A stretch of 64,000 nucleotides of DNA from Streptomyces gardneri (GTDB lineage: Bacteria > Actinomycetota > Actinomycetes > Streptomycetales > Streptomycetaceae). The position numbers were made by a program, and so were the translations under genes. How positions within the stretch are numbered: position 1 is the stretch's first letter; each line of letters begins with the position of its first letter. Below, piece by piece: positions 16,795 to 25,824 of the stretch. The notes under the pieces are model-generated. The model was not told the DNA's origin. It ran no database searches and saw only the letters and a list, made by a program, of their open reading frames with translations. The DNA lies in NCBI RefSeq assembly GCF_006539185.1, contig NZ_BJMN01000045.1, positions 26,658 through 90,657 on the forward strand. Reading direction: 5' to 3'.

Positions 16795-17475
16795 ATGTCC
16801 ATCCGCGTGATGCTCGTCGACGACCAGGTGCTGCTGCGTACCGGTTTCCGTATGGTGCTCGCCGCCCAGCCGGACATGGAGGTCGTGGCGGAGGCGGGCG
16901 ACGGGGTCGAAGCCCTTGAGGTGCTGCGCGCCACGGCGGTCGACGTCGTCCTGATGGACGTGCGCATGCCGAAGCTGGACGGGGTGGAGACGACCCGGCG
17001 GATCTGCTCGCAGCCGGACGCGCCGAAGGTGCTGATCCTGACCACGTTCGACCTCGACGAGTACGCGTTCTCGGGCCTGAAGGCGGGCGCGAGCGGCTTC
17101 ATGCTGAAGGACGTGCCGCCGGCGGAGCTGCTCGGCGCGATCCGTTCGGTGCACAGCGGCGACGCGGTGGTGGCGCCCTCGACGACCCGCCGGCTCCTCG
17201 ACCGCTTCTCGCCGATGCTGCCGTCGACGGGCACGGAGACGCGGGCCGTCGACACCGCGCTCGCGCGCCTCACGGACCGGGAGCGCGAGGTGATGATGCT
17301 GGTCGCGCAGGGCCTGTCGAACGGCGAGATCGCGGCGCGGCTCGTCCTCTCGGAGGCGACGGTGAAGACCCACGTGGGCCGGATCCTGACCAAGCTGGGC
17401 CTGCGCGACCGGGTCCAGGTCGTGGTCCTCGCCTACGAGTCGGGCCTGGTCCGCGCGGGCGGCGGCGCGGCCTGA
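16795..17475 (+). CDS. LuxR-type (NarL/FixJ) response regulator
   Basis: A 226-residue regulator. The receiver domain has the acidic pair at residues 9-10, phospho-acceptor Asp55 (VVLMDVRMPK) and the conserved lysine in FMLKDVPP. The output domain (residues about 155-215) is a GerE-type helix-turn-helix with LTDREREVMMLVAQGLSNGEI and SEATVKTHVGRILTKLG. It is the cognate partner of the kinase gene immediately upstream. Confidence 0.95.
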   Translation: MSIRVMLVDDQVLLRTGFRMVLAAQPDMEVVAEAGDGVEALEVLRATAVDVVLMDVRMPKLDGVETTRRICSQPDAPKVLILTTFDLDEYAFSGLKAGASGFMLKDVPPAELLGAIRSVHSGDAVVAPSTTRRLLDRFSPMLPSTGTETRAVDTALARLTDREREVMMLVAQGLSNGEIAARLVLSEATVKTHVGRILTKLGLRDRVQVVVLAYESGLVRAGGGAA

Positions 17476-17521
17476 GCCGGTCCCGCCAGGGCCTTCCCGG
17501 CAGATCAGGGCCGGACACCCC

Positions 17522-18604
17522 CTAGCGCAGCACGCTCTCCAGGAAGTCGCTGCCGAGCCGGGCGACGACGGACACGTCGAGCTGGTGGAGGACGTACCGG
17601 CCGCGGCGCTGGGTGGTGATCAGCCCGGCCTTCTTCATGACGGCGAGGTGCCGGGAGACCTCCGGGGCGGTGATGTTGTACGCGTCGGCCAGCTCGCTCG
17701 TCGTGTGCGAGCTGCGGGCCAGGCTGCGGCAGAGCCGCATCCGCATCGGGTGGGCGATGGCCTCCAGGCGCAGTTTGACGTCCTCGGTCGCGGCGGCGCC
17801 GCCGAGGTCGCGGGTGGGCACGGGGTACTGGACGACCGGGTGCCAGCCGGGTGCGTACGGAGCGAAGAGGTGCGGCCAGCCGAAGGCGGTCGGCACGAAC
17901 GTCACGCCCGCGCCCTCGGCGCTCGTACGCCCCTGGACCAGCTTGTCGACGACGATCCGGGAACCCCGCTCGTCCTCCTCCAGGGTCATCGCCGACGAGG
18001 CGGCGGAGACGGCCTCGGCGAGGCCCTTGCGGCGCATCAGCTCGGTCTTGTGGCGGGCGTCGGCGGCGAGCTGAACGCTGACCCGGCGCCAGGTGTCCGC
18101 GAAGAACGCCTCGTCGCAGTCCTCCAGGAGCCGCCGGATCCACGCGCGCGTGCCGGGCGGGTCGGCCAGCATCCGCTCCACGACGGTGGCCTGCCGGGGC
18201 CCGCGCGCGGCGGCCAGGTCGAGGGCGCGGCGGCGCATCCGCTCGTCGACGAGCGGAGAGGGCGCGCCGTTCTTGTACTTGCTGTTGCAGGAGATCTCCA
18301 GCGCCGCGCCCACGAACGTCTCGTCGTCCAGGCGGTCGAGGTCGTCCAGCTCCTCGGTGAGGGTCTCCCGGGGCCGCGCCGGCAGCAGGATGTCCGCGCG
18401 GGTGGAGTTCCACATGAAGTCGGCCTCGTGGAGCCGGTCGGCCAGCTCGGGCTCGAGCGCGGCGGCGGTCGTGGTCGTCCAGGCGTGGAGCCGGGGGTGG
18501 TGCGCGGGCTCGGAGAGGGCATGCAGGGCGGCGCCCAGTTCGGCCAGGGGCGAGGGGCAGAAGACGATGAGCTCCTGCGGCAGTCCGGTGATGTCGATCG
18601 TCAC
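17522..18604 (-). CDS. DUF5937 winged-helix (ArsR-like) transcriptional regulator
   Basis: About 360 residues. The N-terminal 250 residues are a DUF5937-type domain of unknown ligand. Residues about 270-345 form an ArsR-like winged helix, with RLEAIAHPMRMRLCRSLARSS, the recognition segment TAPEVSRHLAVMKKAGLI and the wing TTQRRGRYVLHQLD. GTG at 18604 is chosen because GGGGG lies 7 bases upstream; a GTG two codons earlier is possible. The divergent region to the 68-aa gene contains a perfect TTGACGG/CCGTCAA repeat that is a good operator candidate. Confidence 0.88.
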   Translation of the reverse strand: MTIDITGLPQELIVFCPSPLAELGAALHALSEPAHHPRLHAWTTTTAAALEPELADRLHEADFMWNSTRADILLPARPRETLTEELDDLDRLDDETFVGAALEISCNSKYKNGAPSPLVDERMRRRALDLAAARGPRQATVVERMLADPPGTRAWIRRLLEDCDEAFFADTWRRVSVQLAADARHKTELMRRKGLAEAVSAASSAMTLEEDERGSRIVVDKLVQGRTSAEGAGVTFVPTAFGWPHLFAPYAPGWHPVVQYPVPTRDLGGAAATEDVKLRLEAIAHPMRMRLCRSLARSSHTTSELADAYNITAPEVSRHLAVMKKAGLITTQRRGRYVLHQLDVSVVARLGSDFLESVLR

Positions 18605-18652
18605 GCTCACGCCCCCATGGTGCGGGGTGCGGCGGGGGTGGTGTCGCGCCGT

Positions 18653-18669
18653 TTGACGGGTGCCGTCAA
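18653..18669. promoter_or_regulatory. Perfect 7-3-7 inverted repeat, candidate operator
   Basis: TTGACGG-GTG-CCGTCAA lies in the 106-bp region between the divergent DUF5937 regulator and the small gene. Symmetry, length and position fit a winged-helix dimer site controlling both directions. Binding by the adjacent regulator is inferred. Confidence 0.55.
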
Positions 18670-18710
18670 TCGGCGCGCCGGACCGCCGGGGCGCGGCGCA
18701 CGGTGAGGTC

Positions 18711-18917
18711 ATGAACGCGCTGCACCAGTACCTCTTCGACACGTACCGCGCCGACCGGCTCGGCGAGCCGCTGCCGCCGGCGCCCGGCACCCATGACCTG
18801 GCCGTCCTGCGTTCCGTCCGCGACCGCCGCCGCTTCGAGCGGGTGCTCGCGGGCCGCCCGGCCCGCGGGGCCCTTCTCACCGCCCTGCGCCGCCGACTGC
18901 GCCCCCGCTCCTGCTGA
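18711..18917 (+). CDS. Small hypothetical protein (68 aa)
   Basis: A short basic protein, MNALHQYLFDTYRADRLGEP onward, ending in an arginine-rich tail. No known domain is recognised. Codon bias is normal for the genome, and it starts at an ATG preceded by GGTGAGGTC, a usable ribosome site. Divergence from a DUF5937 regulator across a palindrome suggests it belongs to that regulon. Confidence 0.65.
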   Translation: MNALHQYLFDTYRADRLGEPLPPAPGTHDLAVLRSVRDRRRFERVLAGRPARGALLTALRRRLRPRSC

Positions 18918-18926
18918 CGGGGCCGC

Positions 18927-20114
18927 TCAGCCCTCGAACCGGGACAGGAAGTCCCGTACCGCCGCCCGTACGTCCTCCGCCGCCCACTCCAGCCCGGGCC
19001 GCGTCACCGTCAGCTCCGTCACGGCGACGCCCGGCGGGCCGCCCGCGCCGGGGCTGAACCAGCGGCGGAAGAGGGCCGTCCCGGTGGCCTCGGTCTGGGC
19101 GGCGGCCGCGGCCGTCAGGACCTCCGGGTCGTACGGGAGCCAGACCTGGAACTGGTGGGTGTGCGGGACCTCCGGGTGGACCCGGGACCAGACGACGCCC
19201 GCCGCCGCGAACTCCTCCCGCACCGCCTCGGCCACCACGCGCGCGTGCCGCACGTACGAGGGCAGCAGGGGCAGCTCGACGGCGAGGCCGCGGAGCGCGG
19301 AGAGCGCCGCCGGGTACTGCTGGGCGACCAGGCCTCCGTACCGGTGCCGCCAGACCCGCGCCTCCTCCATGACGTCCTCGGGACCCGCGAGCGCGGCCCC
19401 GGACAGGCCGCCGAGGGACTTGTAGAACGAGACGTACACGCTGTCGGCGAGCCCCGCGATCTCGGGCAGACCACGGCCGAAAAGCGTCGTGCACTCCCAC
19501 AGGCGCGCCCCGTCGAAGTGGACGACCGCGTCCCGCTCCCTGGCCGCCTCGACCACCTCCGTCAGCTCGTCCCAGGACGGCAGGACGAAGCCGGCGTCGC
19601 GCAGCGGCAGCTCCAGCATCAGCGTCCCGAAGGGCTCCGGGTGGTCGCGCACCTCCTCGGCCGTCGGCAGCCGCGGCGCGTCGGTCAGGTGGACCGTACG
19701 GAGCCCGGAGACGGCCCCGAACGCGCCGCCCTCGTGGACCTCGGGGTGGGCGAGCGGGTGGAGGCCGACGACGGGGTTGCCGGTGCGCCCGGCCCAGCAG
19801 CGCAGGGCGACCTGCTGGGCCATCGTGCCGGTCGGGAAGAACACGGCGGCGGGCAGGCCGAGCTCCTCGGCCACACGCCGCTCGACCTCCTCCACGATCC
19901 CGTTGCCGTACATGTCGACGGGGTCGTCCGCGTGGCCTTCGCTCTCCGCCCAGTCGAGGAGCTCGCGCAGCCGCTGTCCGACCGTCCCTTCGACGGAGGT
20001 GTGCCACAGCCTCCGCTCGGCGCCGGCCCAGAGCTTCGCCCGGTACGGCCGGAGCGCTTCCTCGTCCGCGGAATCCCCGGAATCCGCGGGATCCACATCT
20101 GCGTTCATGTCCAT
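18927..20114 (-). CDS. Threonine aldolase/beta-eliminating lyase family protein
   Basis: A 395-residue PLP-dependent fold-type I enzyme. DMYGNGIVEEVERRVAEELG and FFPTGTMAQQVALR are typical of low-specificity threonine aldolases. The PLP aspartate lies in VVHFDGARLWE, and the Schiff-base lysine is expected in YVSFYKSLGGLSGA. It probably cleaves L-threonine or similar beta-hydroxy amino acids to glycine plus aldehyde. Of two nearby ATG codons the first is used; the N-terminal 20 residues are acidic and unconserved-looking. It stands alone and its end is 9 bases from the convergent small gene. Confidence 0.9.
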   Translation of the reverse strand: MDMNADVDPADSGDSADEEALRPYRAKLWAGAERRLWHTSVEGTVGQRLRELLDWAESEGHADDPVDMYGNGIVEEVERRVAEELGLPAAVFFPTGTMAQQVALRCWAGRTGNPVVGLHPLAHPEVHEGGAFGAVSGLRTVHLTDAPRLPTAEEVRDHPEPFGTLMLELPLRDAGFVLPSWDELTEVVEAARERDAVVHFDGARLWECTTLFGRGLPEIAGLADSVYVSFYKSLGGLSGAALAGPEDVMEEARVWRHRYGGLVAQQYPAALSALRGLAVELPLLPSYVRHARVVAEAVREEFAAAGVVWSRVHPEVPHTHQFQVWLPYDPEVLTAAAAAQTEATGTALFRRWFSPGAGGPPGVAVTELTVTRPGLEWAAEDVRAAVRDFLSRFEG

Positions 20115-20240
20115 GGGGCGATCATCACACCGCCGCCCACACCCTGTGGACAGCCACGGGAGGAGCGCGAAACGCTGGCGTAGCATGACCAGAAATCGTC
20201 CGGTACCCGCCGAGGACTGGAACGGAAGGCCGTCCCCATC

Positions 20241-21197
20241 GTGAACGCATCAGCAGCGCCAGAGCCGCGACCAGAGCCCCGCCCCGAGGACCGTCCCGCC
20301 CGGCTCACCGTCGGAGTCGTCGGCGCGGGCCGTGTGGGCCCCGCCCTCGCCGCCTCGCTCCAGCTCGCGGGCCACCGCCCCGTCGCCGTCTCGGCGGTCT
20401 CCGACCGCTCCCGGCGCCGCGCCGCCGAGCTCCTGCCCGACGTCCCGGTCGTCGAGCCCGCCCGCGTCCTGGCGCTCGCCGACCTCGTCCTCCTGACGGT
20501 CCCGGACGACGCCCTGCCGGGTCTGGTCGAGGGCCTCGCCGACACCGGAGCCGTACGGCCGGGACAGCTGCTCGTCCACACCTCCGGGCGGTACGGCGTA
20601 CGGGTCCTCGACCCCGCCCGCCGGGCCGGCGCCCTTCCGCTCGCCCTGCACCCCGCGATGACCTTCACCGGCACCGCCGTGGACGTCCAGCGCCTGGCCG
20701 GCTGCTCCTTCGGGGTGACCGCGCCCGAGGAGCTGCGGCTCGCGGCCGAGGCCCTGGTCATCGAGATGGGCGGCGAGCCCGAGTGGATCGCCGAGGACGC
20801 CCGCCCGCTCTACCACGCGGCCCTGGCCCTCGGCGCGAACCACCTGGTCACCCTGGTGGCCCAGTCGATGGAGCTGCTCCGCAAGGCCGGCGTCGCCGCG
20901 CCCGACCGGATGCTCGGCCCGCTCCTCGGCGCCGCCCTGGACAACGCCCTGCGGTCCGGGGACGCGGCCCTCACCGGACCCGTCGCGCGCGGTGACGCCG
21001 GTACGGTCGCCGCCCACGTCGCCGAGCTGCGCAAGCACGCGCCCGGCACCGTCGCCGGCTATCTGGCGATGGCCCGCACGACCGCCGACCGGGCGCTCGC
21101 GCACGGCCTGCTCAAGCCCGAGCTGGCCGAGGACCTGCTGGGCGTGCTCGCCGCCGACAGCACCACCGCAGCCGACGGGCCGCGAGGAGAAGAGTGA
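20241..21197 (+). CDS. Rossmann-like/DUF2520 oxidoreductase (ketopantoate reductase candidate)
   Basis: A 318-residue NAD(P)-binding protein. The dinucleotide motif VGVVGAGRVGPALAASL lies at residues about 23-40. The C-terminal DUF2520 helical domain contains LYHAALALGANHLVTLVAQSM. The gene heads the pantothenate/NAD operon and overlaps panC (TGATG). Position and fold suggest the reduction of ketopantoate to pantoate, the substrate of PanC. That activity is inferred, supported by PanG-type alternative ketopantoate reductases in other bacteria. GTG start. Confidence 0.88.
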   Translation: MNASAAPEPRPEPRPEDRPARLTVGVVGAGRVGPALAASLQLAGHRPVAVSAVSDRSRRRAAELLPDVPVVEPARVLALADLVLLTVPDDALPGLVEGLADTGAVRPGQLLVHTSGRYGVRVLDPARRAGALPLALHPAMTFTGTAVDVQRLAGCSFGVTAPEELRLAAEALVIEMGGEPEWIAEDARPLYHAALALGANHLVTLVAQSMELLRKAGVAAPDRMLGPLLGAALDNALRSGDAALTGPVARGDAGTVAAHVAELRKHAPGTVAGYLAMARTTADRALAHGLLKPELAEDLLGVLAADSTTAADGPRGEE

Positions 21198-22267
21198 TGA
21201 CCCTGTTCGCCCGCAAGAGCGCCGACGGCGGCAGGCCCGTCCGCCACCAGCCGGCCGAGCTGGTGCCCACGGTCGAGGACCTCGAGGACGCCGCCGCCCA
21301 CCACGGCCTGCCCGGCGGAAACGCCGTCGTCATGACCATGGGCGCCCTCCACGACGGCCACGCCACCCTGATCCGCGCCGCCCGCGAGCGCGTCGGCGCC
21401 CGGGGCTTCGTCGTCGTCACCGTCTTCGTCAACCCGCTGCAGTTCGGCGCCGGCGAGGACCTCGACCGCTACCCCCGCACCCTCGACGCCGACCTGGAGC
21501 TGGCCTTCGACGCCGGTGCGAGCGTCGTCTTCGCGCCCTCCGTCGACGAGGTCTACCCGGGCGGCGAGCCGCAGGTCCGGATCACCGCGGGCCCCATGGG
21601 CGAGCGCCTCGAAGGCTCCTCCCGGCCCGGCCACTTCGACGGCATGCTGACCGTCGTCGCCAAGCTCCTCCACCTCACCTCGCCCGACCTGGCCTTCTTC
21701 GGCCAGAAGGACGCCCAGCAGCTGGCCCTGATCCGCCGCATGGCCCGCGACCTGAACTTCCCGGTCGAGATCGTCGGCGTGGAGACCGTCCGCGAGACCG
21801 ACGGCCTCGCCCTCTCCAGCCGTAACCGCTACCTGTCGGCCGAGGAGCGCCGTACGGCCCTCGCGCTGTCCGGCGCGCTGTTCGCCGCCCGTGACCGGCT
21901 CGCCGCCCAGGAGGCGCTGCGCGCGCGTGCCACCTCCCTGCCGGGCGCCCAGGGCCGGGCCGAGAACCGCGCGGAGGCGCTCTCGCGGCTCGGCGAGGCC
22001 CGGGCCGCCGCCGACGCCCACGCGGTCGCGCAGGCGGCCGAGCGCGGCGGCGCCGAAGCCGTCCGGGCCGCGGCCCGCACCGTCCTCGACGACGCGGCGA
22101 AGGCCGAGCCGCCGCTCACCCTCGACTACCTGGCCCTGGTCGACCCGGCCGACTTCACCGAGGTCGCCGACGACCACGACGGCGAGGCGGTCCTCGCCGT
22201 CGCCGCGCGGGTGGGGACCACGCGGCTCATCGACAACATCCCCCTGACCTTCGGAGCCACCAAGTGA
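21197..22267 (+). CDS. panC: Pantothenate synthetase
   Basis: Joins pantoate and beta-alanine using ATP to form pantothenate. It has 356 residues. Motifs are VMTMGALHDGHATLIRAAR (HxGH), TVFVNPLQFG, FFGQKDAQQLALIRRMARDLN and LALSSRNRYLS (the KMSKS-equivalent loop). It is about 70 residues longer than E. coli PanC; the extra length is an Ala/Arg-rich helical insertion at residues about 225-290. An ATG overlapping the upstream TGA, with GAGGAG before it, fixes the start. Confidence 0.97.
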   Translation: MTLFARKSADGGRPVRHQPAELVPTVEDLEDAAAHHGLPGGNAVVMTMGALHDGHATLIRAARERVGARGFVVVTVFVNPLQFGAGEDLDRYPRTLDADLELAFDAGASVVFAPSVDEVYPGGEPQVRITAGPMGERLEGSSRPGHFDGMLTVVAKLLHLTSPDLAFFGQKDAQQLALIRRMARDLNFPVEIVGVETVRETDGLALSSRNRYLSAEERRTALALSGALFAARDRLAAQEALRARATSLPGAQGRAENRAEALSRLGEARAAADAHAVAQAAERGGAEAVRAAARTVLDDAAKAEPPLTLDYLALVDPADFTEVADDHDGEAVLAVAARVGTTRLIDNIPLTFGATK

Positions 22268-23961
22268 CCGGAATACGGCTGCACGCGCCCGCGCCGGGCT
22301 GGGCCATCGACGCCGATGTCGTCGTGGTCGGCTCGGGCGTCGCGGGCCTCACCGCCGCCCTGCGCTGCACCGCCGCCGGGCTCCGTACCGTCGTCGTCAC
22401 CAAGGCCCGGCTCGACGACGGCTCCACCCGCTGGGCCCAGGGCGGCATCGCCGCCGCGCTCGGCGAGGGCGACACCCCCGAGCAGCACCTCGACGACACC
22501 CTCGTCGCCGGTGCCGGGCTCTGCGACGAGGAGGCCGTACGGCTGCTCGTCACGGAGGGCCCCGAGGCCGTGCGCCGCCTCATCGCGACCGGCGCCGACT
22601 TCGACAAGACCGCCGAGGGCGAGATCGCGCTGACCCGTGAGGGCGGCCACCACCGCCGCCGGATCGCGCACGCCGGCGGCGACGCGACCGGCGCGGAGAT
22701 CTCCCGGGCCCTGGTCGAGGCGATACGGGACGGGGGAGTGCGCTTCATCGAGCACGCGCTCGTCCTGGACCTCCTGACGGACGCCGAGGGCCGGACGGCG
22801 GGTGTGACCCTGCACGTCATGGGCGAGGGCCAGCACGACGGCGTCGGAGCCGTCCACGCCCCCGCCGTGGTCCTCGCCACCGGCGGCATGGGCCAGGTCT
22901 TCTCCGCCACCACCAACCCGGCGGTCTCCACCGGCGACGGGGTCGCGCTCGCGCTGCGCGCCGGGGCCGAGGTCTCCGACCTGGAGTTCGTCCAGTTCCA
23001 CCCGACGGTGCTCTTCCTCGGCGCCGGCGCCGAGGGCCAGCAGCCGCTGGTCTCCGAGGCGGTCCGGGGCGAGGGCGCGTACCTGGTCGACGCCGACGGG
23101 GTCCGCTTCATGCTCGGGCAGCACGAGCTGGCCGAGCTCGCGCCCCGCGACATCGTCGCCAAGGCGATCACGCGGCGGATGCAGGAGCAGGGCACCGAGC
23201 ACATGTACCTCGACGGCCGCCACTTCGGCGCCGAGATGTGGGCGGAGCGCTTCCCGACGATCCTGGCGGCCTGCCGCCTCCACGGCATCGACCCGGTGAC
23301 CGAGCCGATCCCGGTCGCCCCCGCCGCGCACTACGCCTCCGGCGGCATCCGCACGGACCTGCGCGGCCGGACCACGGTCCCGGGTCTGTACGCGTGCGGC
23401 GAGGTCGCCTGCACGGGCGTCCACGGCGCCAACCGGCTCGCGTCGAACTCGCTCCTGGAGGGCCTGGTCTTCGCCGAGCGGATCGCCGAGGAGATCACGG
23501 CGGCCGCGCCGCGCGTGCCCGGTGCCGCCGTGCCGCACCCGGTCCCGGTGACCCTGCCCCTGCCGGTCGCCGGTGCCCGCACCCGTATCCAGCGGGTCAT
23601 GACGGCCGGCGCGGGCGTGCTCCGCTCCGCGGGCAGCCTGCGGGAGGCCGCCGAGGCCCTCGACGCCCTGCACAGCGACGCCCTGGCGGGCGGCAGCGAC
23701 GACACCAAGTCGGCCGAGCCCGGCGTGGAGTCCTGGGAGACCACCAACCTGCTGTGCGTCGCCCGTGTCCTGGTCGCCGCCGCCCGTCGCCGCGAGGAGA
23801 CCCGCGGCTGCCACTGGCGCGAGGACCACCCCGACCGGGACGACACGGCCTGGCGGCGGCACCTCGTCGTCCGCCTCACCCCGGAGCGGACCCTCGACGT
23901 CCGCACCACCGACACCGCTGACTTCCCCCCGACCGCCGACGCCCCAGGGAGCCGTAAGTGA
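22264..23961 (+). CDS. nadB: L-aspartate oxidase
   Basis: Flavoenzyme that oxidises L-aspartate to iminoaspartate, the first step of de novo NAD synthesis. It has 565 residues. It shows the FAD-binding VVVVGSGVAGLTAALRC, the substrate-side RWAQGGIAAA, EFVQFHPTVLF, and near residue 350 HYASGGIRTDLRGRTTVPGL with GEVACTGVHGANRLASNSLL. GTG overlaps the panC stop. nadA, whose product uses iminoaspartate, is not in this window. Confidence 0.97.
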   Translation: MTGIRLHAPAPGWAIDADVVVVGSGVAGLTAALRCTAAGLRTVVVTKARLDDGSTRWAQGGIAAALGEGDTPEQHLDDTLVAGAGLCDEEAVRLLVTEGPEAVRRLIATGADFDKTAEGEIALTREGGHHRRRIAHAGGDATGAEISRALVEAIRDGGVRFIEHALVLDLLTDAEGRTAGVTLHVMGEGQHDGVGAVHAPAVVLATGGMGQVFSATTNPAVSTGDGVALALRAGAEVSDLEFVQFHPTVLFLGAGAEGQQPLVSEAVRGEGAYLVDADGVRFMLGQHELAELAPRDIVAKAITRRMQEQGTEHMYLDGRHFGAEMWAERFPTILAACRLHGIDPVTEPIPVAPAAHYASGGIRTDLRGRTTVPGLYACGEVACTGVHGANRLASNSLLEGLVFAERIAEEITAAAPRVPGAAVPHPVPVTLPLPVAGARTRIQRVMTAGAGVLRSAGSLREAAEALDALHSDALAGGSDDTKSAEPGVESWETTNLLCVARVLVAAARRREETRGCHWREDHPDRDDTAWRRHLVVRLTPERTLDVRTTDTADFPPTADAPGSRK

Positions 23962-24989
23962 CCACGCCGAGCACGCCCGAGGAGAGTCGTCCCGAGCCCG
24001 TGGACGTCCCTCTGATCCAGATCAGCGCCCCCACCGCGGACGCGGAGGCCGGCGGCTGCGGCGACGGCTGCGGCTGCGGCGGTGCCGAGGAGTTCGAGTG
24101 CGGGCTCGACCCCGCGCTCGCCGAGCTGCTGGCGGACGCCGGCCTCGACCCCGTACAGGTCGAGGACATCGCCCACCTCGCGATCGCCGAGGACCTCGAC
24201 GGCGGCGTGGACGTGACGACCGTGGCGACCGTCCCCGAGGACGCCGTCGCCACCGCCGACTTCGCCGCCCGCGAGGCCGGTGTCGTCGCCGGTCTGCGGG
24301 TCGCCGAGGCCGTCCTGTCGATCGTGTGCGCGGACGAGTTCGAGGTCGAGCGGCACGTCGAGGACGGCGAGCGCGTCGAGGCCGGGCAGACGCTCCTCAG
24401 CGTCACCGCCCGCACCCGTGACCTGCTCACCGGCGAGCGCAGCGCGCTCAACATCCTCTGTCGTCTCTCCGGCATCGCCACGGCCACGCGCGCGTGGGCG
24501 GACGCCCTGGAGGGCACGAAGGCCAAGGTCCGCGACACCCGCAAGACGACCCCGGGCCTGCGCGCCCTGGAGAAGTACGCGGTGCGCTGCGGCGGCGGCG
24601 TCAACCACCGCATGTCGCTCTCCGACGCGGCCCTCGTGAAGGACAACCACGTGGTGGCGGCCGGCGGCGTGGCGCAGGCCTTCAAGGCCGTACGCGAGCT
24701 GTTCCCCGAGGTGCCGATCGAGGTCGAGGTCGACACGATGCACCAGGTCCGCGAGGTCCTGGACGCGGGCGCCGACCTGATCCTGCTGGACAACTTCACC
24801 CCGGCCGAGACAGAGGAGGCCGTCGCGATCGTCGCGGGCCGCGCCGTCCTGGAGTCCTCGGGCCGGCTGACGCTGGAGAACGCGGCGGCGTACGCGGCGA
24901 CCGGCGTCGACTACCTGGCGGTCGGCGGGCTCACCCACTCCTCCCCGATCCTCGACATCGGCCTCGACCTGCGCGAGGTGCGGGCCTGA
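23958..24989 (+). CDS. nadC: Nicotinate-nucleotide pyrophosphorylase (carboxylating)
   Basis: Converts quinolinate and PRPP to nicotinate mononucleotide. It has 343 residues. The core begins around residue 65 (LAIAEDLDGGVDVTTVAT) and includes ERSALNILCRLSGIATATR, RDTRKTTPGLRALEKYAVRCGGGVNHR (substrate arginines) and ILLDNFTP. An N-terminal extension of about 60 residues is absent from most NadC. It contains a cysteine-rich GGCGDGCGCGG segment with Cys34, 38, 40 and 48, which could bind metal. GTG overlaps the nadB stop. Confidence 0.96.
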   Translation: MTTPSTPEESRPEPVDVPLIQISAPTADAEAGGCGDGCGCGGAEEFECGLDPALAELLADAGLDPVQVEDIAHLAIAEDLDGGVDVTTVATVPEDAVATADFAAREAGVVAGLRVAEAVLSIVCADEFEVERHVEDGERVEAGQTLLSVTARTRDLLTGERSALNILCRLSGIATATRAWADALEGTKAKVRDTRKTTPGLRALEKYAVRCGGGVNHRMSLSDAALVKDNHVVAAGGVAQAFKAVRELFPEVPIEVEVDTMHQVREVLDAGADLILLDNFTPAETEEAVAIVAGRAVLESSGRLTLENAAAYAATGVDYLAVGGLTHSSPILDIGLDLREVRA

Positions 24990-25795
24990 TGCTGCTCACC
25001 ATCGACGTCGGCAACACGCACACGGTCCTCGGCCTCTTCGACGGCGAGGAGATCGTCGAGCACTGGCGGATCTCCACGGACCCGCGCCGGACCGCCGACG
25101 AGATGGCGGTCCTGCTCCAGGGCCTCATGGGCATGCACCCGCTGCTCGGCGTCGAGCTGAGCGACGGCATCGAGGGGATCGCCATCTGCGCGACGGTCCC
25201 CTCGGTGCTGCACGAGCTGCGCGAGGTGACCCGCCGGTACTACGGGGACGTGCCGGCGGTCCTGGTGGAGCCGGGCGTCAAGACGGGCGTCCCGGTCATC
25301 ACCGACAACCCCAAGGAGGTCGGTGCGGACCGCGTCATCAACGCGGCCGCGGCGGTCGAGCTGTACGGCGGTCCGGCGATCGTCGTCGACTTCGGCACGG
25401 CGACGACGTACGACGCGGTCACCGCGCGCGGCGAGTACGCGGGCGGGGCGATCGCGCCGGGCATCGAGATCTCGGTCGAGGCGCTGGGCGTGAAGGGCGC
25501 CATGCTCCGCAAGATCGAGCTGGCCCGTCCGCGGAACGTGATCGGCAAGAACACGGTCGAGGCGATGCAGTCGGGCATCATCTTCGGCTACGCGGGCCAG
25601 GTCGACGGCGTCGTCGCCCGGATGAAGCGCGAACTCGTCGGCCCGAACGGCGACCCCTCCGACGTCACCGTCATCGCCACGGGCGGTCTCGCCCCGATGG
25701 TCCTCGGCGAGTCGACGGAGATCGACGAGCACGAGCCCTGGCTGACCCTGATCGGCCTGCGGCTGGTGTACGAGCGGAACGTCTCCCGGATGTGA
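24989..25795 (+). CDS. coaX: Type III pantothenate kinase
   Basis: Phosphorylates pantothenate, the first step to coenzyme A. It has 268 residues. It shows ASKHA motifs: phosphate-1 TIDVGNTHTVLGLFD at the N terminus, VGADRVINAAAAVELYG, phosphate-2 VVDFGTATTYDAV, and VIATGGLAPM near the end. The ATG overlaps the nadC stop (TGATG). It completes a five-gene operon that joins pantothenate formation with its activation. Confidence 0.97.
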   Translation: MLLTIDVGNTHTVLGLFDGEEIVEHWRISTDPRRTADEMAVLLQGLMGMHPLLGVELSDGIEGIAICATVPSVLHELREVTRRYYGDVPAVLVEPGVKTGVPVITDNPKEVGADRVINAAAAVELYGGPAIVVDFGTATTYDAVTARGEYAGGAIAPGIEISVEALGVKGAMLRKIELARPRNVIGKNTVEAMQSGIIFGYAGQVDGVVARMKRELVGPNGDPSDVTVIATGGLAPMVLGESTEIDEHEPWLTLIGLRLVYERNVSRM

Positions 25796-25824
25796 GGGGC
25801 GGGCCGTCCCCGGCTCTCCCGGTG

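Noticed and set aside
17522..18880. 452-residue form of the DUF5937 regulator
   Set aside because: The N-terminal 90 residues run antisense over the divergent small gene and the operator. The ribosome site supports the 18604 start.
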